In this document: in pieces, positions 1-6,726 of the stretch
Layout: each line of letters begins with the position of its first letter
Position numbering within the stretch: position 1 is the stretch's first letter
Origin: JBFLYZ01 sp040756415
GTDB lineage: Bacteria > Bacteroidota > Bacteroidia > JADZBD01
Length of the DNA stretch: 8,659 nt
NCBI GenBank assembly: GCA_040756415.1
Contig: JBFLYZ010000100.1
Span: 1-8,659, forward strand
Reading direction: 5' to 3'
Translations under genes and position numbers: made by a program
The notes under the pieces: model-generated
Seen by the model: the letters and a program-made list of their open reading frames with translations, nothing else
Told to the model about the DNA's origin: nothing
Databases searched by the model: none

Positions 1-771
1 GAACTCCTCATCGTTGCGTTTACAGATGTGCCATCCCTTGTAAATGGCATCGGCCGGCACATCGCGCTCTACCTTCAGTGTGCGCTTTTCGGTCTGTGGC
101 GGCTCTTGGGGAAGATTGCGCGGGTGTTTCTCTCCACCGGCAATCGGCTCAAAATACAGGGACGCCAGCTCCTTTACCTTTGCCAGGCTGACATTGCCCG
201 ATACCACCAGTATGGCGTTGCGCGGACAGTAGTGCCTGGCGAAAAAAGCCTTTACATCCCCGATCTTCGCCTCCGCGATATGCGATATTTCCTTACCTAT
301 GGTATCCCATTTATACGGATGCACTTTATAGGCCATGGGGCGGAAGAGCAGCCATACGTCCCCATAGGGTTGGTTCAGGTAACGCTGCTTGAACTCCTCG
401 ATGACCACGTTGCGCTGCACGTCCAGCGACTTTTCGGAAAAAGCGAGCGAGAGCATACGGTCGCTCTCGAGCCAGAACGCGGTCTCGATATTCACCGCGG
501 GAAGGGTCAGGTAGTAATTGGTGATATCGTTGGTGGTGAAGGCATTGTTCTCGCCCCCTACCCTTTGCAGGGGAGCATCGTAAACGGGTATGTTCACGCT
601 GCCTCCGAACATCAGGTGTTCGAACAGGTGGGCGAAGCCGGTGCGGTTCTCATCCTCATCGCGCGAGCCCACATCGTACAATATGTTCACGCAGGCCAGG
701 GGCGTGCTCTGGTCGAAATGATGAATGACACGCAGGCCGTTGGACAGGCTGAATCTCTCGAATTGTATCAT
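1..771 (-). CDS. M16 family zinc metallopeptidase (pitrilysin/processing-peptidase type), N-terminal part
   Basis: The gene is cut by the left window edge; 257 N-terminal residues are visible and the reading frame is open to base 1. It starts MIQFERFSLSNGLRVIHH, the usual opening of M16 peptidases. The inverted zinc site HLFEH lies at residues 48-52 (HxxEH), followed by the GGENNAFTT stretch (72-80) and the glutamate-rich helix VVIEEFKQR (122-130), which should supply the third zinc ligand. These elements predict an active catalytic subunit that degrades or trims peptides. No signal peptide is apparent in this start, so a cytoplasmic location is the simplest reading. Small M16B proteins are usually a little over 400 residues, so roughly 60 percent is seen. 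Bacteroidota often carry a second M16 gene alongside, which would lie outside the window. A 78-base gap separates it from the upstream oxidoreductase on the same strand; no clear promoter was seen there, so co-transcription is possible. Confidence 0.92.
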   Translation of the reverse strand, partial: MIQFERFSLSNGLRVIHHFDQSTPLACVNILYDVGSRDEDENRTGFAHLFEHLMFGGSVNIPVYDAPLQRVGGENNAFTTNDITNYYLTLPAVNIETAFWLESDRMLSLAFSEKSLDVQRNVVIEEFKQRYLNQPYGDVWLLFRPMAYKVHPYKWDTIGKEISHIAEAKIGDVKAFFARHYCPRNAILVVSGNVSLAKVKELASLYFEPIAGGEKHPRNLPQEPPQTEKRTLKVERDVPADAIYKGWHICKRNDEEF

Positions 772-849
772 GGGTGTGCGTAACGCGCTGCGAATTTACA
801 ATAAAGAGACAAGGAACGCTACAAGTAATCGGCAAAGGAACGAAACGGG

Positions 850-1791
850 CTATTTAGCCAGCAGCTCCTGCCTGGCGGCTTCGTATTCGGTCATGATCTC
901 GTCCACCACCGCTGATACCGGCCTGATGTCCCTGATCAGGGCGCTCACCTGCCCTATTTCCAACTCGCCTTCCTCCAGGTCGCCTTCGAACATGCCCTTT
1001 TTGGCGCGGGCCCTTCCCAAAAGGGCCTTCAGCTCCTCGGGACTGGCGCCCCGCTGCTCGGCCTGCTGCACCTGGTAAAAGAACTTGTTCTTGATCAGGC
1101 GAACGGGGACGAGCTGCTTGAGGGTGAGCATGGTCTCTCCTTCACCTGTTTCGGTGATCTTTCTCTTGAAATCAGGATGCAGCGATGATTCCTCGGTGGC
1201 TGCAAAGCGGCTGCCGATCTGCACCCCGTCAGCGCCCAGGGCCAGTGCCGCAAGCATCTGCCTGCCGGTGGCTATGCCACCAGCGGCAATGAGCGGGATC
1301 TTTACCGCTTTTTTCACCATGGGTATAAGCACCATGGTTGTGGTCTCCTCGCGCCCGTTGTGCCCGCCTGCCTCAAAACCTTCGGCCACCACGGCATCGC
1401 AGCCGGCCTCCTCGGCCTTTTGCGCAAACTTAACGCTGCCCACCACGTGCACTACCGTGATGCCGCGCTCTTTCAGCCAGGAGGTCCAGGTTTTGGGGTT
1501 GCCGGCCGAGGTAAAAACGATCCTTACGCCTTCTTCCGCGATGATATTCATCAACTGCTCTATCTCGGGATAGAGCAAGGCCACATTTACCCCGAAAGGA
1601 TGCGTGGTGGCCTCCTTGCATTTGCGTATATGCTCGCGCAGCACATCGGGATACATGGATGCCGACCCGATCAAACCCAGGCAGCCCGCATTGGCCGCAG
1701 CCGATGCCAGTCGCCATCCGCTGGTCCAGATCATACCGGCCTGGATGATGGGATACCTGGTCTTGAATAGCTCTGACACCCTGTTACTCAT
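850..1791 (-). CDS. FMN-dependent nitronate monooxygenase / enoyl-ACP reductase II (FabK)-like protein
   Basis: A 313-residue TIM-barrel flavoprotein of the 2-nitropropane dioxygenase/FabK group. Visible elements are PIIQAGM near the N-terminus (14-20), EAGGHNG (140-146, with the GGH histidine thought to act in catalysis in this group), AAGGIATG (169-176) and ADGVQIGSRF (187-196), followed by ATEES, the phosphate-binding end of the FMN site. Members either oxidise alkyl nitronates or reduce the enoyl-ACP double bond in fatty acid synthesis. The TEESSLHPDFK stretch resembles FabK, but sequence alone does not settle the substrate. The frame stays open to 1839, giving 16 more residues (MKFLCDFCRAKKAFNR). 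I chose the ATG at 1791 because the family begins near SELFKTRYPIIQAGM, and a TTTG-type promoter element (1817-1824) would lie inside the longer version. It is divergent from the outer-membrane gene at 1882, and the two share a short AT-rich control region. Confidence 0.9.
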   Translation of the reverse strand: MSNRVSELFKTRYPIIQAGMIWTSGWRLASAAANAGCLGLIGSASMYPDVLREHIRKCKEATTHPFGVNVALLYPEIEQLMNIIAEEGVRIVFTSAGNPKTWTSWLKERGITVVHVVGSVKFAQKAEEAGCDAVVAEGFEAGGHNGREETTTMVLIPMVKKAVKIPLIAAGGIATGRQMLAALALGADGVQIGSRFAATEESSLHPDFKRKITETGEGETMLTLKQLVPVRLIKNKFFYQVQQAEQRGASPEELKALLGRARAKKGMFEGDLEEGELEIGQVSALIRDIRPVSAVVDEIMTEYEAARQELLAK

Positions 1792-1816
1792 TCGATTAAA
1801 TGCCTTTTTAGCCCGA

Positions 1817-1824
1817 CAAAAATC
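1817..1824 (-). promoter_or_regulatory. possible -7 element for the nitronate monooxygenase gene
   Basis: On the minus strand the bases read GATTTTTG, one mismatch from the Bacteroidota -7 consensus TAnnTTTG. It would give a leader of about 20 bases before the ATG at 1791. No clear TTG element at -33 is present upstream. The match is weak and the region is AT-rich, so chance is possible. Confidence 0.3.
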
Positions 1825-1856
1825 GCATAAAAATTTCATCTTTCGATTAAATTTTA

Positions 1857-1864
1857 TATTTTTG
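1857..1864 (+). promoter_or_regulatory. Bacteroidota-type -7 promoter element for the first barrel gene
   Basis: TATTTTTG fits TAnnTTTG exactly. A weak -33 match (TTC at 1835-1837) lies 19 bases upstream. Transcription would start near 1870, giving a leader of about 12 bases to the ATG at 1882. This argues against the alternative TTG start at 1867. Confidence 0.5.
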
Positions 1865-1881
1865 CCTTGATCAAGCCTTTT

Positions 1882-2832
1882 ATGAGAAGACTGTTACCCC
1901 TGAGCCTGATTTTATTTCTTGTTCCTTTTGCCGGGAGCGCCCAGTTCAAATGGGATTTTGGCGGAAGCATTGGCGCATCCAATTACCTGGGCGAGATAGG
2001 CGGAAAGGAGCTTACGCGCAGGGATTTCGTTGCGGACCTCAAATTTTCCCAGACCCATATTGCGGCCAGCGCCTTTGCGCGTTATAAGGTCCATCCGAAT
2101 ATTTCACTGAAGGCGGAGTTCATCTACGGCCGCATATCCGGGGCCGACAGGCTGTCCACCAACCCCGGGCGCGTGGGACGTAACCTCAATTTCAGGAACG
2201 ACATTTTTGAGCTGGCCTTCACAGGCGAGTTCTTCTTCTACGAGATCAACGACATAGGCCGGGCTTTCCGCTACCGGAACGATTTTCGCGCCTATATCTA
2301 TGCGGGAATAGGCGGCATGCATCATAACCCAAAGGGGCAACTGAACGGGCAGGGCGAGTGGATAGCGCTTCAGCCGCTTGGTACCGAAGGGCAGAACAAT
2401 AAACCCGGCATGAAGCCTTACAGCCTCTGGCAGGTAGTGGTGCCGACCGGTGCGGGATTTTACTTTACCATCAACAAGGAGCACCGTATCACCTACGAGA
2501 TAGGATGGAGAACCACCTTCACCGATTACCTGGATGATATCAGCACCATTTACGCCAGCGATGCCGAGCTCAACAACGATCCCCTTGCCATTGCCATGGC
2601 CAACCAGAGCCAGCAGGCTTTCATCAACGATCCCACCCTGCCTCCCGGGCAGTTGTTCAGTTATGCCCCCGGGCAGAAGCGGGGTGATCCTACCCATAAT
2701 GATTCCTATATCTTTACCACTGTGGGATACAGCTATGTGATCAGGGGTAAGAGTAAATTCGGCAAGTCCCGCTACGGCAAATACTTCAAAGGCAATAAGT
2801 ACAAGAAACGTAAGATACGCGCCAAATTCTAG
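1882..2832 (+). CDS. outer-membrane beta-barrel protein, DUF6089-like (copy 1 of tandem pair)
   Basis: A 316-residue protein with a clear signal peptide: MRRLLPLSLILFLVPFAGSA, with likely cleavage before or after the Q at residue 21. The mature part alternates short amphipathic strands with aromatic and glycine residues (GGSIGASNYLGEIGG, SAFARYKVHPNISLKAEFIYG, GWRTTFTDYLDD, VGYSYVIRGK), the pattern of a small outer-membrane barrel. From memory it resembles the Bacteroidota family DUF6089; function unknown. The last 29 residues after the final strand are strikingly basic (14 K or R, no acid). The frame can extend to a TTG at 1867, but the ATG at 1882 gives a normal signal peptide and fits the promoter at 1857. 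The next gene is a paralogue; an intrinsic terminator follows directly, so the two may be independently expressed. Confidence 0.85.
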   Translation: MRRLLPLSLILFLVPFAGSAQFKWDFGGSIGASNYLGEIGGKELTRRDFVADLKFSQTHIAASAFARYKVHPNISLKAEFIYGRISGADRLSTNPGRVGRNLNFRNDIFELAFTGEFFFYEINDIGRAFRYRNDFRAYIYAGIGGMHHNPKGQLNGQGEWIALQPLGTEGQNNKPGMKPYSLWQVVVPTGAGFYFTINKEHRITYEIGWRTTFTDYLDDISTIYASDAELNNDPLAIAMANQSQQAFINDPTLPPGQLFSYAPGQKRGDPTHNDSYIFTTVGYSYVIRGKSKFGKSRYGKYFKGNKYKKRKIRAKF

Positions 2833-2851
2833 ACAAGGACGCGCCCAAAGG

Positions 2852-2884
2852 AAAAAAGCGGTAATTAACATTGCCGCTTTTTTT
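2852..2884 (+). terminator. intrinsic terminator after the first barrel gene
   Basis: Arms 2852-2865 and 2870-2883 pair over 14 positions (one G-U pair) around the four-base loop TAAC. The stem has a GCGG/CCGC core and an A-tract/T-tract base that ends in a run of Ts. It begins 19 bases after the stop codon at 2832. It separates the two paralogues. Because of the A-tract on the left it could also stop transcription on the opposite strand. Confidence 0.85.
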
Positions 2885-2956
2885 GTTCATAAACTTTTTT
2901 TAAGCCGCCCCAGGCAACCCCTTTCCCGACCCTGCGTCTTATTGCAAAGCACCCAT

Positions 2957-3865
2957 ATGAAAAGATCGTTATTTACTCTCTTTTTAATAGGTTCTTTACC
3001 ATTCTTTGCTCTATCCCAGTTTCGCCTTGATGTTGGATTTAATATGGGCGCGTCCAACTATCTTGGCGAAATGGGGGGCAAGGAAGATACCCGCAGGGAT
3101 TTTGTAGCCGACCTCAAATTCTCGCAAACCCGCTTTACCTGCGGTGGCTTTGCACGGTACAAGCTCAACCCCACCTTATCGCTTAAAGGAAATCTCCAGT
3201 ACGGTCGCATTTCCGGTGATGACAAGCTTTCGAGCAATCCCGGCCGCAATGGAAGGAACCTCAGCTTTCGTAACGATATCTTTGAGCTGAGCCTCACATC
3301 TGAATTTACTTTTTACTACGAGAACGATATAGGCAGGAGCTGGTACCGCACTGACATCCGCACTTACGTGTTCGCGGGCCTGGCGGGCTACATGCACAAT
3401 CCCAAAGCGTATTATAATGGCGAGTGGGTAGAACTGCGCCCGCTCAAGACCGAGGGGCAGGTCAAACCCTACAGCCGTTTCGGCATTTCCATACCGGCCG
3501 GAATGGGCCTTACCTACACGATCAATAACCAATACCGCATTGGCTGGGAGTTCGGATGGCGCACCACCTTCACCGATTACCTGGATGATGTCAGCACCAT
3601 TTATGCCGACCCCACGGAGCTTCCCAATTCCTTATCGGTGGCGCTGGCCAACCGTTCTGACGAGCTCAGCCTGGACCAGGGCTTCGCCAACAATTTCGCC
3701 CCGGGCAACAAACGCGGTGACCCTACGCATAACGATTCCTACATGTTCATGACGGTGAGCATCAGCTACGTGTTCCGGCAGCGCAGCGATTTCTGGAAGA
3801 AGAAGTACCCCCACATTCTCAAGCAAAGGAAGCTGATCCGCCACAAGCCGCGCTTCAAAGGCTAA
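2957..3865 (+). CDS. outer-membrane beta-barrel protein, DUF6089-like (copy 2 of tandem pair)
   Basis: A 302-residue paralogue of the preceding gene, judged by eye to be more than half identical in protein. Long shared blocks include TRRDFVADLKFSQT, FRNDIFEL, GWRTTFTDYLDD and KRGDPTHNDSY. It has its own signal peptide (MKRSLFTLFLIGSLPFFALS) with likely cleavage near the SQ at residues 20-21. The C-terminal 29 residues are again basic (12 K or R). The frame can be extended to a TTG at 2942, but the ATG at 2957 gives the normal signal peptide. The first codons are clearly more AT-rich than the rest, as is common for strongly translated starts. The strong terminator upstream implies its own promoter, but I found no exact TAnnTTTG between 2885 and 2956. 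The gene ends 9 bases from the convergent glycosyltransferase, leaving no room for a terminator of its own. Confidence 0.85.
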   Translation: MKRSLFTLFLIGSLPFFALSQFRLDVGFNMGASNYLGEMGGKEDTRRDFVADLKFSQTRFTCGGFARYKLNPTLSLKGNLQYGRISGDDKLSSNPGRNGRNLSFRNDIFELSLTSEFTFYYENDIGRSWYRTDIRTYVFAGLAGYMHNPKAYYNGEWVELRPLKTEGQVKPYSRFGISIPAGMGLTYTINNQYRIGWEFGWRTTFTDYLDDVSTIYADPTELPNSLSVALANRSDELSLDQGFANNFAPGNKRGDPTHNDSYMFMTVSISYVFRQRSDFWKKKYPHILKQRKLIRHKPRFKG

Positions 3866-3874
3866 CATCCGTCT

Positions 3875-4618
3875 TCAGAAAAACTGCTTCAGCTTTGAAA
3901 GCGGCTTAAAGGCCAGCGTGAACAACCCGGGCTTAAGACCGTTCAATTTCCAGGCCAGCCGGTCCTCGCGGTTCGCTTTGATCCTGTTTAACAGCGAAGC
4001 GTTGCTCCGCCCTCCCACGCGCATCTTCACGATCACCTCGGGAAGATAGACCACCGAAACGTGATGCTTGTGCAGCATGCGCAGCATCAGCTCATAATCG
4101 GCTGCCGAGCGAAGCAGGGTGTTGAACCCGCCATATTTCTCATAGCAACTTTTACGCAGGAAGAAGGTGGGATGGGGCGGCATCCAGCCTTTCAGGAAAA
4201 TTCCTTCGCGGTATTCACCGGCCTTCCAGTTGCGGAAAACCCTGGAAGCATCATCCGCTTGCACGTATTGCAGGTCGGCATACAGGCTTTCAGCACCTTT
4301 CTCCTCCATCAGCCGTGAAACCTTTGTCAGAACCTTTTCATCCGTATAGAAATCATCGGCATGAAGCTGGCCGATCACCTCACCGCTGGCCAGGCTTAAG
4401 CCCTTGTTCAGGGCGAAATAGATGCCTTCGTCTTTTTCCGAAACAAAACGCGCGATATCCTGCTCGTATTCCTGTATGATCTCAGGAGTACGATCGGTCG
4501 AGCCGCCATCAATGACGATGTACTCCACATCGGCATGGTCCTGCGACAATACCGATCTGATCGTACGTTCGATCGTACGCTCGGCATTGAAACAAACCGT
4601 TATAATGGATATCCTCAT
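3875..4618 (-). CDS. family 2 glycosyltransferase (GT-A fold)
   Basis: A 247-residue inverting sugar transferase that uses a nucleotide-sugar donor. It begins MRISIITVCFNAERTI, the first strand of the GT-A fold. DGGSTDRT (37-44) is the nucleotide-binding turn, HADD (86-89) stands in the place of the DXD metal site, and SAADYELMLRML (about 171-182) matches the conserved acceptor-side acidic region. There are no obvious membrane segments, so it probably acts at the cytoplasmic face of the inner membrane. The ATG overlaps the stop codon of the upstream acetyltransferase gene (TAATG), so translation is probably coupled. Similar GT2 proteins occur with WcaF-type acetyltransferases in exopolysaccharide or glycolipid clusters. 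The specific sugar and acceptor cannot be read from the sequence. Confidence 0.92.
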   Translation of the reverse strand: MRISIITVCFNAERTIERTIRSVLSQDHADVEYIVIDGGSTDRTPEIIQEYEQDIARFVSEKDEGIYFALNKGLSLASGEVIGQLHADDFYTDEKVLTKVSRLMEEKGAESLYADLQYVQADDASRVFRNWKAGEYREGIFLKGWMPPHPTFFLRKSCYEKYGGFNTLLRSAADYELMLRMLHKHHVSVVYLPEVIVKMRVGGRSNASLLNRIKANREDRLAWKLNGLKPGLFTLAFKPLSKLKQFF

Positions 4619-5169
4619 TACGCGATCACCCGCTCACGCACCTTGACTGCGGGATTGCCATGGTAGATGGCATAGGCCTCCAGGTCTTCTACCGCGACCG
4701 ACATTACGCTTAGCACCGAATGCGACCTGCAGGTAACGCCCGGGGCTACCATGCTCTGCGCGCCTATCCATGCCCCATCCTCGATCGTAATACCTTCCAC
4801 CATCAGGTCGAATTCCTTTTTTTTATAGTTATGGTTCCCGGTCAGCAGCATGGCTCCCTGCGAGATACAGGCATTGCTGCCAATCGCTACTTTGGCCAGG
4901 TTATCGATCCACACGTTCTCCCCTATCCAACTGTGATCGCCAATGCTCAGGTTCCAGGGATACTTAATGTTCACACCCGGCTTGATCACCACACCCTTTC
5001 CCACGCGCGCACCGAACAGGCGAAGCCAGAAAACGCGCGGGCGGCTGAATGGGAAGGAGGATTTGAAATAAGCCGCATTGACCAGGTACCACATGCAGCG
5101 CACCAGGACATTCGCACCGGGCTTATACCAATTGTTGTCGAAAGCTGAAAGATCGGTCTTACCGCTCAT
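4618..5169 (-). CDS. WcaF-like hexapeptide-repeat O-acetyltransferase
   Basis: A 183-residue left-handed beta-helix acetyltransferase close in length and layout to WcaF of colanic acid synthesis. After the N-terminal LSAFDNNWYKPG and SSFPFSRPRVFWLRLFG segments come hexapeptide turns (VGKGVVIKPGVNI, IGDHSWIGENVWID, VAIGSNACISQGA). GNHNY then supplies the likely catalytic histidine (H113), followed by further turns (IEDGAWIGAQSMVAPGV) and a NPAVKVRER tail. It should use acetyl-CoA to acetylate a sugar or lipid-linked sugar. The frame stays open to 5250, but that start would overlap the end of the cdsA-like gene and add residues the family lacks. The ATG at 5169 fits the family and the promoter at 5177-5184. 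It lies 50 bases after the cdsA-like gene and is followed by the glycosyltransferase with a one-base overlap. Confidence 0.92.
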   Translation of the reverse strand: MSGKTDLSAFDNNWYKPGANVLVRCMWYLVNAAYFKSSFPFSRPRVFWLRLFGARVGKGVVIKPGVNIKYPWNLSIGDHSWIGENVWIDNLAKVAIGSNACISQGAMLLTGNHNYKKKEFDLMVEGITIEDGAWIGAQSMVAPGVTCRSHSVLSVMSVAVEDLEAYAIYHGNPAVKVRERVIA

Positions 5170-5176
5170 ACTGAAA

Positions 5177-5184
5177 CAAAAATA
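5177..5184 (-). promoter_or_regulatory. Bacteroidota-type -7 element before the acetyltransferase gene
   Basis: On the minus strand this reads TATTTTTG, an exact TAnnTTTG match, 7 bases before the ATG at 5169. No TTG at the proper -33 distance was found. If used, the transcript would start at or next to the start codon. It suggests that the acetyltransferase-glycosyltransferase pair can be transcribed separately from the upstream lipid genes. Confidence 0.4.
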
Positions 5185-5219
5185 GCAATATTGAACCAAT
5201 CCCTGCCTTTGAACGCCCC

Positions 5220-5948
5220 TCAGCCATAAACAATGAAATGAACCGGGCACCAGGCGGCACCCGCGGCCAGGAAACTGTCGAAACGATCGAGCAGTCCACC
5301 GTGTCCCGGTATGAGGCCGCTGTAGTCCTTTACCTTGTGCAGGCGCTTATAATAGGACGCGAGCAGGTCACCGGCAAGAGCCGAGCAGGCCAGCAGGGCG
5401 GCATAGACCAGTGTTTCGGCAACTGAAAAGCCTGTCCACGAACGGCAGATAAACGCGGTAAGCAGGGAAACAGAAAAACCTCCTGCAAGGCCTTCTACCG
5501 TTTTGCCCGGGCTGATGGCCGGTGCCAGCTTCCGCTTTCCGAACAACTGGCCGCTGAGCTGGCTGAACCCATCGAACGTGAATACGATCACATATACGAA
5601 CAGCATTTCCACGGTGCTGCCCGTCCAGGCGGAGGTCATCAGCCCGGCTGCCATCAGCGCGAACAGGACCAGGGATGCGTGCAGCACCTTGCGGCTGCGT
5701 GCTTTATCCTTTTGCCAGACCCTGAGGAGCTCATAAGCCGCCCCCAGAACGATCATGGCCGATAGGAGAACGAATAAGGGCCCGCCATAAAGGATGGCGA
5801 AGATCATCAGGTGCACGATGAGCAGGTACATGCCGTATTTTTTCCATTGCTCACCGGCCCGGCCTGGCTGGGAGCCCCTCGTCAGCGACAGGATGATGAT
5901 CATACCCAGCAGGAAATAAGCGGCAGTTATGAGGAATACAGTACTCAT
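5220..5948 (-). CDS. CdsA-like phosphatidate cytidylyltransferase (CDP-lipid synthase)
   Basis: A 242-residue polytopic membrane protein with about seven hydrophobic segments. The family signature is present near the C-terminus: SYYKRLHKVKDYSGLIPGHG (198-217) followed by GLLDRFD (218-224), with only the third position (Y) off the usual pattern. The middle block DGFSQLSGQLFGKRKLAP (126-143) and SPGKTVEG (146-153) are also typical. The enzyme should condense CTP with a phosphatidic-acid-like lipid to give a CDP-activated lipid. It is shorter than the common 270-285 residues. Its ATG overlaps the stop of the CDP-alcohol phosphatidyltransferase gene (ATGA), so the two are probably translated together and act in sequence. 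The longer frame up to 6161 is overlap with that gene and not real. The natural lipid substrate (diacyl or prenyl ether) is open. Confidence 0.93.
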   Translation of the reverse strand: MSTVFLITAAYFLLGMIIILSLTRGSQPGRAGEQWKKYGMYLLIVHLMIFAILYGGPLFVLLSAMIVLGAAYELLRVWQKDKARSRKVLHASLVLFALMAAGLMTSAWTGSTVEMLFVYVIVFTFDGFSQLSGQLFGKRKLAPAISPGKTVEGLAGGFSVSLLTAFICRSWTGFSVAETLVYAALLACSALAGDLLASYYKRLHKVKDYSGLIPGHGGLLDRFDSFLAAGAAWCPVHFIVYG

Positions 5949-6514
5949 GAGCGGTTCCGGAACATCCAGTAGAGTCCTTTTACATCGGTGGCCGGCCTTT
6001 TCAGGATAAGAAAAATGATGATCTCCTCTATGTTGGCGCAGCAACCTATGACGATCATGGGATAGTACAGCCAGTGAACATCGCCCCATGCAAAAAGCGC
6101 CACGATGAATAGGCCCTGCAGGTAGCCGGTCAGCTTGAAGGAATACAGGTGCAGGCCGCATATCCTGCCAAACCTGATCATGGTAACCAGAAAGGAGAGC
6201 AGGTAAAGCGATACGAAGGCCAGCAGGGAAAGACTGTGCTCCGCTACAAATTGCTTCTTAAAGAAGACCAGGCCGGTGAAAGCGAGTATATACGTACCTA
6301 TATCCGCGATCGAATCGAGGCGGGCGCCAGCGTCCGTTCTCAGATTGAATCTGCGGGCGATAAAACCGTCAAGTATGTCCGTCACGAAGCTGATCACAAG
6401 GAGCAGAACGAACATTTGCTCTTCTCCGGCCAGGATCATACCTAAAGCTACAGGGAAGACCAGTATCCTGTATCCCGAAAGAACATTAGGCAGTGTCAAG
6501 GGTATCTTTTTCAT
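5945..6514 (-). CDS. CDP-alcohol phosphatidyltransferase family protein
   Basis: A 189-residue integral membrane enzyme that moves a phospho-lipid group from a CDP-lipid to an alcohol (glycerol phosphate, serine, inositol or similar). The full family motif D-x2-D-G-x2-A-R-x8-G-x3-D-x3-D is intact: D46, D49, G50, A53, R54, G63, D67 and D71, so it should bind Mg and be active. Five to six hydrophobic helices follow. The C-terminal NIEEIIIFLILKRPATDVKG is soluble-facing and looks typical of Bacteroidota members. The opening LPNVLSGYRI resembles PgsA and PssA starts (PNxLTxxR), but the headgroup cannot be assigned. It is the first gene of the minus-strand operon, has a promoter directly before it, and overlaps the cdsA-like gene by four bases; its product would use the CDP-lipid made by that neighbour. 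Confidence 0.93.
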   Translation of the reverse strand: MKKIPLTLPNVLSGYRILVFPVALGMILAGEEQMFVLLLVISFVTDILDGFIARRFNLRTDAGARLDSIADIGTYILAFTGLVFFKKQFVAEHSLSLLAFVSLYLLSFLVTMIRFGRICGLHLYSFKLTGYLQGLFIVALFAWGDVHWLYYPMIVIGCCANIEEIIIFLILKRPATDVKGLYWMFRNRS

Positions 6515-6518
6515 GCTA

Positions 6519-6546
6519 CAAAGTACGGGAGTATGGTAAGAAACAA
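6519..6546 (-). promoter_or_regulatory. promoter of the CDP-alcohol phosphatidyltransferase operon
   Basis: On the minus strand a TTG (6544-6546) is followed after 18 bases by TACTTTG (6519-6525). This is close to TTG-N17-20-TAnnTTTG but one base short inside the -7 element. The ATG at 6514 is only 4 bases further on, so the transcript would be leaderless or nearly so. Confidence 0.5.
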
Positions 6547-6726
6547 GGATGCCGCAAAGCCACTTTGTTTATGGCCGATCGATATATGAGGAAAGATCTT
6601 TTGGCGTTTAACCTTATACCCGGCAATGTTTTTGCGTTTTTTGCCAAAAACACGGCACGAAGGGGCACAAATGCTTAAAAGAGCGGTTTTTCGCAAAAAA
6701 TACCCTCAAAAACGCAGAATACGATT

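Noticed and set aside
28..783. Long plus-strand open frame opposite the M16 peptidase
   Set aside because: It is the complement of a clear M16 peptidase frame with the HLFEH zinc motif; the plus-strand translation has no family resemblance and is only open because of codon bias.
848..859. GGCTA-TT-TAGCC inverted repeat at the end of the nitronate monooxygenase gene
   Set aside because: A five-base stem with a two-base loop spanning the stop codon and no T-tract after it is too small for a terminator.
2104..2871. 255-codon minus-strand frame opposite the first barrel gene
   Set aside because: The plus strand encodes a protein with signal peptide and a paralogue next door; the minus frame shows no domain and runs through the terminator.
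2930..2956. Possible -7 element TATTGCAA before the second barrel gene
   Set aside because: It lacks the TTTG half of the Bacteroidota consensus, so it was not called as a promoter.
3866..3900. Possible bidirectional terminator between the convergent barrel and glycosyltransferase genes
   Set aside because: Only 9 bases separate the stops, and the nearby GCTTTGAAAGC palindrome has no usable loop or T-tract.
4558..4582. Tandem 12-base near-repeat with CGATCG/CGTACG palindromes
   Set aside because: It encodes RTIERTI in the first helix of the glycosyltransferase, where such residues are common; the repeat is explained by coding.
4814..4824. Run of eight As (minus strand) with an in-phase A-AAA-AAG heptamer in the acetyltransferase gene
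   Set aside because: It encodes the KKK after the catalytic GNHNY in the middle of an otherwise intact full-length protein, so a frameshift role has no supporting product; noted only as a possible slippage spot.
6511..6696. Short 61-codon frames on both strands in the divergent intergenic region
   Set aside because: They overlap promoter elements and the start of the CDP-alcohol transferase gene, and have no recognisable sequence or ribosome-binding site.
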